From NCBI GenBank assembly GCA_003644405.1, contig QNCE01000058.1:1-8029 (forward strand): DNA of 8,029 nucleotides, given 5' to 3'. The notes beneath the pieces are model-generated. The model saw only the letters and a program-made list of their open reading frames with translations, had not been told where the DNA came from and did no database searches. Both the position numbers and the translations under genes were made by a program. Positions 1-5,349 of this stretch are shown in pieces. The stretch comes from Candidatus Omnitrophota bacterium. Its GTDB lineage: Bacteria > Omnitrophota > Gorgyraeia > Duberdicusellales > 4484-171. Positions within the stretch are counted from its first letter, which is position 1; every line of letters begins with the position of its first letter.

Positions 1-149
1 ATTGTGCCTTTTCCTAATTTAGCAAGTTGCATAATCCTATCTGTTGTAGTTTTGGCAAAGCCATATTTAGAAAATAGAACTTCGGCAGCATCAAGAATCT
101 CGTTTTTTCTTTTTTTGATAAGATTTTCGTTCTTTTCTCTTCTCTTCAT
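1..149 (-). CDS. TetR-family transcriptional regulator, N-terminal part (cut by window edge)
   Basis: This is the 5' end of a gene that runs off the left edge; 49 residues are visible. The N-terminus is lysine/arginine-rich (MKRREKNENL), followed by the TetR DNA-binding helix-turn-helix: helix 1 around residues 16-30 (NEILDAAEVLFSKYG), the turn FAKTTTDRI, and a recognition helix near LAKLGKGT. In TetR proteins this domain binds a dyad operator as a dimer, and the missing C-terminal domain binds a ligand. I chose the ATG at 149 because the in-frame ATG at 182, which has a better Shine-Dalgarno, would fall inside the spacer of a strong promoter at 174-202. The leader from the predicted transcript start is then only about 18 bases, with no good ribosome binding site. 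The regulated partner genes and ligand cannot be told from this window. Confidence 0.85.
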   Translation of the reverse strand, partial: MKRREKNENLIKKRKNEILDAAEVLFSKYGFAKTTTDRIMQLAKLGKGT

Positions 150-150
150 A

Positions 151-166
151 GACTGACCAGTCCGTC
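151..166 (-). promoter_or_regulatory. Probable TetR operator (dyad)
   Basis: On the minus strand the 16 bases GACGGACTGGTCAGTC form an imperfect dyad. The left half is GACGGACT and the reverse complement of the right half is GACTGACC, six of eight bases matching. A perfect 12-base inverted repeat, GACTGACCAGTC on the plus strand, lies within it at 151-162. GACnGACnGGTCnGTC-like boxes are known operators of TetR-family regulators. The site abuts the start codon of the TetR gene and covers the predicted transcription start, so binding should block initiation. This suggests autorepression. Confidence 0.65.
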
Positions 167-173
167 CATTTAA

Positions 174-202
174 AATATACATTATCCTTTCCTTTTTGTC
201 AA
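174..202 (-). promoter_or_regulatory. Sigma-70-type promoter of the TetR gene
   Basis: On the minus strand a perfect -35 box TTGACA (202-197) is followed by a 17-base spacer and a -10 box TATATT (179-174). The expected transcription start is near 167, at the edge of the dyad operator and about 18 bases before the ATG at 149. Only one base of the -10 differs from consensus. Confidence 0.7.
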
Positions 203-231
203 GATTTTCCTTAATCCCAAATTTTTCATTA

Positions 232-257
232 CCTGCCTGACGGTAGGCAGGCCTGCC
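232..257. repeat. GC-rich palindrome: CCTGCC hairpin and abutting dyad
   Basis: CCTGCCT (232-238) and AGGCAGG (245-251) form a seven-base-pair stem with a six-base loop. The right arm merges into a perfect 12-base palindrome GGCAGGCCTGCC (246-257). It is far more GC-rich than its AT-rich surroundings. Such palindromes are typical of interspersed REP-like repeats. It is the first unit of a composite block reaching to 356. Confidence 0.7.
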
Positions 258-290
258 CGCCGATACTTACATATGCTTTTAGCAGGCGGG
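256..290. repeat. Second GC-rich hairpin of the composite repeat
   Basis: CCCGCC (256-261) pairs with GGCGGG (285-290) around a 23-base AT-rich loop. Its left arm overlaps the end of the preceding palindrome, so alternative folds are possible. Loop length equals that of the next hairpin. Confidence 0.6.
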
Positions 291-307
291 GAAATTTGTC
301 CGAAGGA

Positions 308-356
308 CCCCGCCCTTTCTACATCGTAGATTTTCTTCGTAGCAGAAAGGGCGGGG
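308..356. repeat. Third GC-rich hairpin, perfect 13-bp inverted repeat
   Basis: CCCCGCCCTTTCT (308-320) is perfectly complementary to AGAAAGGGCGGGG (344-356) around a 23-base loop. On the minus strand the loop region holds two near-identical octamers, CTACGAAG and CTACGATG. There is no T-run directly after either arm, so a simple intrinsic terminator is unlikely. It looks like a REP-like or miniature mobile element. Confidence 0.75.
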
Positions 357-420
357 CTGGGTGATTTGCCTTTGTATCTTTTTGGTACAAAGCTATTCTG
401 TAAACTATAACATTTTGAAT

Positions 421-594
421 AGTTACAAAGCTTTTCAAACTGGTGTACAAATTTTGGGTTTAAAATCAACCAATCCATTAGAACGTATCAACAAACAGTT
501 ACGCAAAATAACACGCAGATTAGGCTATTTTCAGAATCAACGCAGGCCGGATTATTTATTTATCTTGTCCTTAAAGAAGAAGGGGTTATTATAG
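421..594 (+). pseudogene. Transposase C-terminal remnant, probably IS256/Mutator type
   Basis: The plus-strand frame ending with TAG at 592-594 reads STNPLERINKQLRKITRRLG, then YFQNQRRPDYLFILSLKKKGLL. A TNxxER-x-N-x-x-R(R/K)xxRxxGxF pattern close to the C-terminus is characteristic of Mutator/IS256 DDE transposases, where the glutamate after TN is thought to be the third acidic catalytic residue. Only about 45 residues look like transposase, against roughly 390-400 in an intact family member. The upstream part of the frame (361-445) has no recognisable domain, and the D residues of the catalytic triad are absent. It is therefore a decayed 3' end. The left boundary is approximate, no terminal inverted repeats could be assigned, and the family is not certain. 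Confidence 0.55.
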
Positions 595-752
595 ACAGGG
601 GGTTTTGAGGATGTGCCTATACAAAAACAGAAAAATGCTTCTTTAGAATTTGCGAATAAATATTGACAGTACTATTTGTTGTATCCAAAGGTAGGCTTGA
701 CTGCTCCAATGAAGTTAAGGTAGTATCTCTTAAAATTTGAATAAAAAATTAT
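595..752. other. Intergenic, AT-rich, nothing recognised
   Basis: I see no open reading frame of useful length, hairpin or RNA here. A TTGACA at 663-668 has no convincing -10 at the right distance. The stretch lies between the transposase remnant and the tRNA-derived repeat and may be debris of an old mobile element. Confidence 0.4.
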
Positions 753-774
753 ATGGTTGCGGGGGGCCGATTTG
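753..774. repeat. Partial copy of tRNA-fMet 3' end (att-like direct repeat, distal copy)
   Basis: These 22 bases are identical to 881-902, the last 21 bases of the tRNA-fMet gene plus one base beyond its CCA. The copy stops abruptly within the T-loop sequence, and the rest of the tRNA is missing. Duplication of a tRNA 3' end in direct orientation is what integrases that use tRNA genes as attachment sites leave behind. Only 106 bases separate the two copies and no integrase gene is seen, so this would be a relic. A truncated tandem tRNA duplication is the alternative. Confidence 0.65.
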
Positions 775-782
775 TATGCAAT

Positions 783-809
783 CTCCGCCAGAGGCGGAGT
801 CTTTTATTT
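783..809 (+). terminator. Intrinsic terminator-like hairpin, plus-strand reading
   Basis: CTCCGCC (783-789), loop AGA, GGCGGAG (793-799) form a perfect seven-base-pair GC-rich stem, followed on the plus strand by TCTTTTATTT. It would stop plus-strand transcripts running towards the tRNA. A second inverted repeat, ATGCAAT (776-782) and ATTGCAT (810-816), brackets it, so the unit could instead be a small palindromic repeat element that serves as a terminator. Confidence 0.5.
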
Positions 810-881
810 ATTGCATCCAAAATTGTTTTCGCATAGTAAACAAGATAAAGATTACATAATATAGATTAAGATTAATAGAAA

Positions 882-958
<77 letters not shown>

Positions 959-988
959 AAAATTTAAATGATTAAAAAGATGGATTTA

Positions 989-1016
989 ATTTTACCAATC
1001 TAATCCTTAATGTCAA
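989..1016 (-). promoter_or_regulatory. Sigma-70-type promoter of tRNA-fMet
   Basis: On the minus strand a perfect TTGACA (1016-1011) is followed by 16 bases and TAAAAT (994-989), one mismatch from the -10 consensus. The -35 box lies inside the last codons of the upstream cell-division gene. Transcription would start near 982, giving a leader of about 24 bases before the mature tRNA end at 958. This lets the tRNA be expressed independently of the long upstream operon. Confidence 0.65.
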
Positions 1017-1296
1017 TAACTATTTCGCCTTTTTTCGCTACCCCTAGTTTCTCCCGTACCAACTTCTCCCAAAGAGCTGATTCACTTTGAAGCTTCTCTA
1101 CATTGGTCTCCAAGGTTTTTATTTCCTTCCTTAAGTGAACAATCCTTTTTATAACTCTTTGATTCTCCTTCCTTAATCTCTTAAGACGTAAATAGGAAGG
1201 TAAATATACAATCCCAACTCCTACTAAGAGAATGAGAGAACTAATAATGAATTTCCAAAGTTTAAACGAATCTACGTTGAAGAATTTTACCCGCAT
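1000..1296 (-). CDS. FtsB/DivIC-family cell-division protein
   Basis: This is a 98-residue bitopic membrane protein with a short basic N-terminus, one transmembrane helix at about 16-34, a charged coiled coil at about 36-75 (RLRKENQRVIKRIVHLRKEI), and a C-terminal motif EKLVREKLGVAKKGEIV. The order and the closing REKLG-x-x-x-x-GEI motif are characteristic of FtsB/DivIC (septum formation initiator). These proteins pair with FtsL and FtsQ/DivIB at the division site and link to septal peptidoglycan synthesis. The ATG at 1296 has a good ribosome binding site, AAAGGGAG, three bases upstream and inside eno. The gene overlaps the eno 3' end by 35 bases, so it is probably translationally coupled. 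Adjacency of eno and ftsB is common in Gram-negative bacteria, which supports the call. The choice between the symbols ftsB and divIC is not possible from sequence alone. Confidence 0.85.
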   Translation of the reverse strand: MRVKFFNVDSFKLWKFIISSLILLVGVGIVYLPSYLRLKRLRKENQRVIKRIVHLRKEIKTLETNVEKLQSESALWEKLVREKLGVAKKGEIVIDIKD

Positions 1297-2533
1297 ATAC
1301 TCCCTTTCTGCCTAATCTTTCCTCGATTCTTAAAAGTTCGTTATATTTTGCCACTCTATCGGTTCGAGAAGCACTCCCTGTTTTAATCTGCCCACAACCT
1401 GTAGCCACTGCCAGGTGGGCTATAGTAGTATCCTCAGTTTCTCCTGAACGGTGAGAAATTATTGCTGTATAGTTGTTAGCTAATGCCAATTTTGTCGTCT
1501 CCAAAGTTTCAGAAAGAGTACCTATCTGATTTACTTTTACAAGAATAGAATTAGCTACCCTTTCTTTTATCCCCTCTAATAAGAGTTCTTTATCGGTAAC
1601 AAAGATATCATCTCCTACTATCTGTATTTTTTTTCCTAACTGGGCAGTAAGTTTCTTCCAACCCTTCCAATCATTCTCCGCTTGACCATCCTCTATGCTA
1701 ACTATAGGGTATTTTTTTACTAAGCGCGAATAAAAATTAATTAAATAACCAGAGTTTCTAAACTTCCCTTCAAAAAAGTATTTGCCTCCTTTAAAAAAGG
1801 AACTACTAGCAACATCTAAAGCTAATGCCACTTCTTTTAAAGGTTTATACCCTGCCCTCTCTATTGCTAAAAGGATTAATTTCAATGCTTCCTCATTACG
1901 CTTTAAATTAGGAGCAAATCCACCTTCATCTCCTACACTTACTGAAAGTCCTTTTGTCTTCAAAATTTTTTTCAGAGTATGAAAAACCTCAGAGCCTGCC
2001 TGCAAAGCCCTCTTGAATGTAGAGAATCCTAAAGGAACAATCATAAACTCTTGAATATCTAAGTTGTTGTCAGCATGAACTCCTCCATTTAAAATATTCA
2101 TAAAAGGTACAGGTAATAGATTCGCTCTTCTATTCAAAAACTCATATAAAGATTTTCTCTTTGAGACAGCAGAAGCTTTAGCTACCGCTAAGGAGACTCC
2201 TAAAATAGCATTTGCTCCCAAATGAGATTTATTTTTTGTCCCGTCTAAATCGAGAAGAATCTTATCTACCCTAACAAAGTCTGCTTCCTCTCCTTTAAGC
2301 CTTTTAGCAATTATTCGATTCACATTATCTACTGCCTTCCTAACTCCCTTCCCCAAATATCTTTTCTTATCGTTATCCCTCAACTCCAAAGCTTCTCGCT
2401 CTCCTTTGGAAGCTCCACTCGGTACCGCTGCTACTCCTAAACTTCCATCATCCAAAACTACCTCTACCTCAACAGTAGGGTTACCTCGAGAATCTAAAAT
2501 TTCTCTTGCATATACTCTCTTTATCTTAGCCAT
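1262..2533 (-). CDS. eno: Enolase (phosphopyruvate hydratase)
   Basis: This 423-residue cytosolic glycolytic enzyme interconverts 2-phosphoglycerate and phosphoenolpyruvate. Its length is close to the usual 420-435. The N-terminus has the family signature AREILDSRGNPTVEVEV. Counting against E. coli enolase, the active-site residues are all present: Q161, E203 (SVGDEGGFAPN, proton donor), Mg ligands D240, E281 and D308, K333 (LVKVNQIGTL, proton acceptor), R362-S363 (SHRSGETED) and K384 (GQIKTGSASR). A small oddity is ASSSFF after the D240 ligand, where most enolases have a glutamate (ASSEF). The ATG at 2533 follows a very strong ribosome binding site, AGGAGGGG (2544-2537), the best in the window, which suggests high expression. 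It lies 22 bases after the BatD-like gene and overlaps the next gene. Confidence 0.98.
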   Translation of the reverse strand: MAKIKRVYAREILDSRGNPTVEVEVVLDDGSLGVAAVPSGASKGEREALELRDNDKKRYLGKGVRKAVDNVNRIIAKRLKGEEADFVRVDKILLDLDGTKNKSHLGANAILGVSLAVAKASAVSKRKSLYEFLNRRANLLPVPFMNILNGGVHADNNLDIQEFMIVPLGFSTFKRALQAGSEVFHTLKKILKTKGLSVSVGDEGGFAPNLKRNEEALKLILLAIERAGYKPLKEVALALDVASSSFFKGGKYFFEGKFRNSGYLINFYSRLVKKYPIVSIEDGQAENDWKGWKKLTAQLGKKIQIVGDDIFVTDKELLLEGIKERVANSILVKVNQIGTLSETLETTKLALANNYTAIISHRSGETEDTTIAHLAVATGCGQIKTGSASRTDRVAKYNELLRIEERLGRKGVYAGKILQRRFV

Positions 2534-2555
2534 ATTCCCCTCCTAGGTTAAATAG

Positions 2556-2981
2556 CTAAATACTAATTGCTCCCTCTATAAAATCTTTAAATTTCCTCTT
2601 CTTAAGAGGTTTGCCTACCGCCTTTACAACCAACTCCTTTGATTCATAAACTTTTCCTCTATCTATCACTTTTGTACCTTTTATAGTATATCTTCCTGGA
2701 CGAGGCGCAAGAAGTTGATAAGTCAACTTAATCTTTAAAATTATCTTTCTTCCCTTAAACAGGTAATTTCTCGTTTGATTTTGAGAAACTATTTTTAGTT
2801 CACCGAAATCCGGCAATTCTAAACGGGGAGAAGAAAAATCTCCTTCGATTTTTACTACATAGCTGAAAATTTCCCCTGTACGAACCTCATTCTTACTTAA
2901 CTCTGCTTTAACTATTACTTTGGGGAAAACACATCCAAAAATTAAATTTGACACTAAAAACAAACTAAATAATCTTAACAT
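2556..2981 (-). CDS. Small exported BatD-domain protein, possible lipoprotein
   Basis: This 141-residue protein begins with a hydrophobic signal sequence (MLRLFSLFLVSNLIFGC). Cys17 follows L-I-F-G, a near match to a lipobox, though F at -2 is unusual, so lipoprotein processing is possible but not certain. The mature part resembles one N-terminal BatD beta domain: AELSKNEVRTGEIFSYVVKIEG (residues 26-47, too long to be chance), then a P-x-L-x-x-P-D-F segment, then YQLLAPRPGRYTI (89-100) and a closing SKELVVKAV. BatD proteins of the aerotolerance (Bat) operon are normally several hundred residues with a C-terminal membrane helix, and accompany MoxR and BatA/B. None of those is seen here. The C-terminus is rich in K and ends without a membrane anchor. 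The gene overlaps purN by 17 bases and has a GAGGT ribosome binding site. Its role is unknown. Confidence 0.65.
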   Translation of the reverse strand: MLRLFSLFLVSNLIFGCVFPKVIVKAELSKNEVRTGEIFSYVVKIEGDFSSPRLELPDFGELKIVSQNQTRNYLFKGRKIILKIKLTYQLLAPRPGRYTIKGTKVIDRGKVYESKELVVKAVGKPLKKRKFKDFIEGAISI

Positions 2982-3567
2982 GTCTACCTCTTATTTTTAA
3001 CTTCCCCTTAATAAAAAGAGAGATCGCCTCAGGATACATCTTATGTTCCAAACGATGAATTCTCTCTTCCAATTCCTCTAAACTCTCTCTTTCTTTTATC
3101 TCCAAAGCTTTCTGCATAATTATTGGACCATAATCAACTTTTTCGTCAACAAAGTGAATAGTAACTCCTGTGACTTTCACGCCGTAGTTGTAAGCACGCT
3201 CTATAGCATCTGTGCCTTTAAAAGCAGGAAGTAATGCTGGATGAATATTTAATATTCTATTTTTAAATTTTTTCACAAAGTAAGGTGTTAAAATTCTCAT
3301 AAATCCTGCTAAAATTACTAATTCAATTCCTTCTCTATTTAAAATATTTACTACTTCTCTATCGAAACCCTCCCGTGTTTTAAACTTTTTGGGATCCACA
3401 AAGATATCTTTCACTCCTAACTTTTTAGCTCTTATTCTTACGTAAGCGTCCTTCCTATCAGTTATAAGAAGTTTAACTTTTGCTCCTTTAAGTTTTTTTC
3501 TTTTTACTGCTCTAACTATTGCTTCGAAATTACTCCCTCTTCCTGAAGCTAAGATAGCTATATTCAT
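2965..3567 (-). CDS. purN: Phosphoribosylglycinamide formyltransferase (10-formyl-THF dependent)
   Basis: This is a 200-residue cytosolic enzyme of purine synthesis that transfers a formyl group from 10-formyltetrahydrofolate to GAR. The phosphate-binding start is ILASGRGSNFEAI (residues 5-17). The catalytic triad known from E. coli (N106, H108, D144) is at N107 and H109 in NIHPALLPAFKGTDAI and D145 in DEKVDYGPII. Length and N-terminus match the family. The ATG at 3567 overlaps the stop of the RseC-type gene as TAATG, and AAGGA lies eight bases upstream. No other purine gene is nearby, so its presence in an Rnf operon looks like operon drift or shared growth-rate expression rather than a common pathway. 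Confidence 0.96.
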   Translation of the reverse strand: MNIAILASGRGSNFEAIVRAVKRKKLKGAKVKLLITDRKDAYVRIRAKKLGVKDIFVDPKKFKTREGFDREVVNILNREGIELVILAGFMRILTPYFVKKFKNRILNIHPALLPAFKGTDAIERAYNYGVKVTGVTIHFVDEKVDYGPIIMQKALEIKERESLEELEERIHRLEHKMYPEAISLFIKGKLKIRGRHVKII

Positions 3568-3965
3568 TATAGTTTCCTTAGAATCTTAACACTTGGATTA
3601 AGCTTTAATTTTTTTAGAACTAACTTTAATCCAATATAGTATAGTCCTAGAAAAAACAGGCTTCCCAGAAAAGATATTACTGCGTGTTGATAGCTAAGTA
3701 TCATCAAAGAGAAGATAAAAATTAAAGTGGGGAGAAAAAATAAAACTAAACTAGTAAATAAAAATTTTTCTTCTTCCACACCTACTTCTACCTTATCCCC
3801 TACCCTTAAAGAAAGATTGTCAGTACGAGGCAAAGTAAGTGTGCTTTCTCTATAAGAACAAAGGAAATTTAAACGACAATGACTACACATAGATTTTTTA
3901 GGAAATCTTATTTTAACCTTATTATTATCTATCTCTACTATTTGAACTACTTCTCGGTTAAACAT
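3567..3965 (-). CDS. RseC / SoxR-reducing-system family membrane protein
   Basis: This 132-residue protein has the RseC-family layout. An N-terminal small domain contains a cysteine motif, C27-x-x-C30-x5-C36 (CSHCRLNFLC). It is followed by a GDKVEVGVEE segment (56-65) and two transmembrane helices at about 69-90 and 94-116, then a basic tail. In E. coli, RseC works with the Rsx (Rnf-like) complex to keep SoxR reduced, and RseC-family genes next to rnf clusters are recurrent. Its start overlaps the rnfB stop by eight bases, so it is probably made together with the Rnf complex. It may aid its assembly or carry electrons through the cysteines. The exact function in anaerobes is unknown. The ribosome binding site is weak. 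Confidence 0.8.
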   Translation of the reverse strand: MFNREVVQIVEIDNNKVKIRFPKKSMCSHCRLNFLCSYRESTLTLPRTDNLSLRVGDKVEVGVEEEKFLFTSLVLFFLPTLIFIFSLMILSYQHAVISFLGSLFFLGLYYIGLKLVLKKLKLNPSVKILRKL

Positions 3966-4764
3966 CTAACTCTTGAATACACTTAGTGGGACATTTATTT
4001 TTTGCTTCCTCTAATGCCTCTTGATTGGAAATTTGTTGATAATTTATATGAGAAAGATTATTCTGTAAATAGAAAGGAGAGTGTTTTACTCTAACACATA
4101 TCTCACAACCAATACAACCTTTCTTACATACGGTTTTTACGTAACCTCCTTTTTCCTTATTATTGCAAGCAACAAAGTAAATTTTTGATTCTCCCTGCCA
4201 AGGAATCAATTCAAAAAGACCACGAGGACACACTTTGGTACACCTGCCACAGCCAATGCACTTTTTGATATCTATAACGACTCTCCCCTCCTTAATACTG
4301 ATTGCTCCTGCAGGACACGCATCTACACAATCTCCCAAACCAATACATCCGTATTTGCAATCTAAGCCTCCCAAGGTTATATCAACAAAAACACAACTGG
4401 TAGGACCGACGTAAAAAGAACTTGTCTTTTTCTCATTTTTAGTTGCCCCACAGCGAACCACTGCTTTTGCTCTCTTAACCTCTTGGCTTTGGATGCCTAA
4501 AAGTTGACTCACTTTTCTATTTACATCTTCTCCTCCAGGAATGCAAACCAAAGGTTTTCTCTCCGCTACTATTGCTTCAGCAAAACTTCGACAGCTGGAA
4601 AACCCACATGCTCCACAATTTATACCTGGAAGGATATCTAATACTTTCTCCACTAAAGGGTTACTCTCTACTTTTAGGCGCTGACCAAAATAAGCTAAAG
4701 TGGCAGAGAAAACCAATCCCAACCCTCCCATTACTACCAAACCTTTAATTATCACTTCATTCAT
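3958..4764 (-). CDS. rnfB: Rnf complex subunit RnfB (iron-sulfur)
   Basis: This 268-residue protein has an N-terminal membrane helix (about 5-24) and a [4Fe-4S] domain with C50-x2-C53-x4-C58 and C74 (INCGACGFSSC). A two-cluster ferredoxin domain follows, with C136, C140, C146 and C150-P, then C169, C172, C175 and C179-P. It is the likely entry point for electrons from ferredoxin. The extended C-terminal part holds C200, C213, C217-x2-C220-x2-C223 and C258-P, as in clostridial-type RnfB with an extra ferredoxin domain. Here the ligands of one of that domain's two clusters are gone: K227 stands in the position of the fourth cysteine, and I245, Q248 and L251 in the second motif. I infer four clusters in all. 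The gene starts three bases after rnfA and overlaps the RseC-type gene. Confidence 0.96.
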   Translation of the reverse strand: MNEVIIKGLVVMGGLGLVFSATLAYFGQRLKVESNPLVEKVLDILPGINCGACGFSSCRSFAEAIVAERKPLVCIPGGEDVNRKVSQLLGIQSQEVKRAKAVVRCGATKNEKKTSSFYVGPTSCVFVDITLGGLDCKYGCIGLGDCVDACPAGAISIKEGRVVIDIKKCIGCGRCTKVCPRGLFELIPWQGESKIYFVACNNKEKGGYVKTVCKKGCIGCEICVRVKHSPFYLQNNLSHINYQQISNQEALEEAKNKCPTKCIQELDV

Positions 4765-4767
4765 AAC

Positions 4768-5349
4768 TTATGCTCTTATAAGTCCGGAAAATCCCATAAA
4801 ACATAAAGCTAGGAGTCCTGCAGTAATAAGAGTAATAGGTGCTCCCCTAAATACCTTAGGTACTTGACAGTAAGTAAGTTCCTCCCTTATCCCTGCCATA
4901 ATCAAAAGAACAATGGTAAATCCTAACCCTGCAGAAAATCCATAAATAACTGCTTCTAGAAAATTATAATTTTTTGCTACCATAAAGAGAGCACATCCTA
5001 AAATAGCACAATTAGTAGTAATTAAAGGCAAATAAATTCCTAAAGCCCGATAAAGGGGAGGGGAGTATTTTCTTACAAACATTTCTACTATTTGAACTAA
5101 ACTAGCAATAACTAAGATGAAAACTATATACTCCAAAAATATTAAATTGAGTTTCACTAAAATAAGATGATAGACTAACCATGCTATGCTAGAAGCAAAA
5201 GTCATTACAAAAATCACACTAAACCCCATTCCTATAGCTGAAGAAAGTCTACCAGAAACACCTAAGAATGGACAAACTCCTAAAAAGTAGGTTAAAACAA
5301 AATTGTTAATAAGAACCGTGGAAATAAATATTAAAACTAGTTCTTTCAT
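4768..5349 (-). CDS. rnfA: Rnf complex subunit RnfA (integral membrane)
   Basis: This 193-residue, six-helix membrane protein belongs to the RnfA/NqrE family. Signatures are INNFVLTYFLGVCPFLGVS (15-33), LPLITTNCAILGCALF (107-122) and FRGAPITLITAGLLALCFMGFSGL near the C-terminus. C26 and C114 match the two cysteines that, with those of RnfE, are known in Rnf/Nqr structures to hold an iron-sulfur centre within the membrane. The ATG at 5349 overlaps the rnfE stop as ATGA, and a GGAAAGAG ribosome binding site precedes it. It pairs with RnfE as an inverted-topology homologue. Confidence 0.97.
   Translation of the reverse strand: MKELVLIFISTVLINNFVLTYFLGVCPFLGVSGRLSSAIGMGFSVIFVMTFASSIAWLVYHLILVKLNLIFLEYIVFILVIASLVQIVEMFVRKYSPPLYRALGIYLPLITTNCAILGCALFMVAKNYNFLEAVIYGFSAGLGFTIVLLIMAGIREELTYCQVPKVFRGAPITLITAGLLALCFMGFSGLIRA

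Noticed and set aside
150..182. ATG at 182 as the TetR start
   Set aside because: It is in frame and preceded by AGGAAAGGA, but it lies in the spacer between the -35 and -10 boxes and would not be transcribed from that promoter.
370..392. Inverted repeat CTTTGTA/TACAAAG as an IS end or terminator
   Set aside because: Seven AT-rich base pairs with a nine-base loop are easily found by chance in this composition, and no partner terminal repeat was found after the transposase remnant.
182..478. Minus-strand 98-codon open frame
   Set aside because: It is built from the three GC-rich palindromes, has low-complexity repeat-like translation with no domain, and ends inside the TetR promoter. Translated palindromic repeats commonly give such frames.
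663..668. TTGACA as a promoter in the gap
   Set aside because: There is no acceptable -10 box at 16-18 bases and no gene downstream on that strand.
753..774. A second tRNA gene
   Set aside because: Only the 3' acceptor, T-stem strand and CCA are present; the sequence diverges completely inside the T-loop, so no cloverleaf can form.
1782..1982. Plus-strand 66-codon open frame
   Set aside because: It is antisense to the conserved middle of eno and has no independent support.
2280..2300. Terminator or promoter inside the operon
   Set aside because: I looked along the gene junctions for GC-rich hairpins with T-runs and for consensus promoters ahead of eno and purN and found none convincing.
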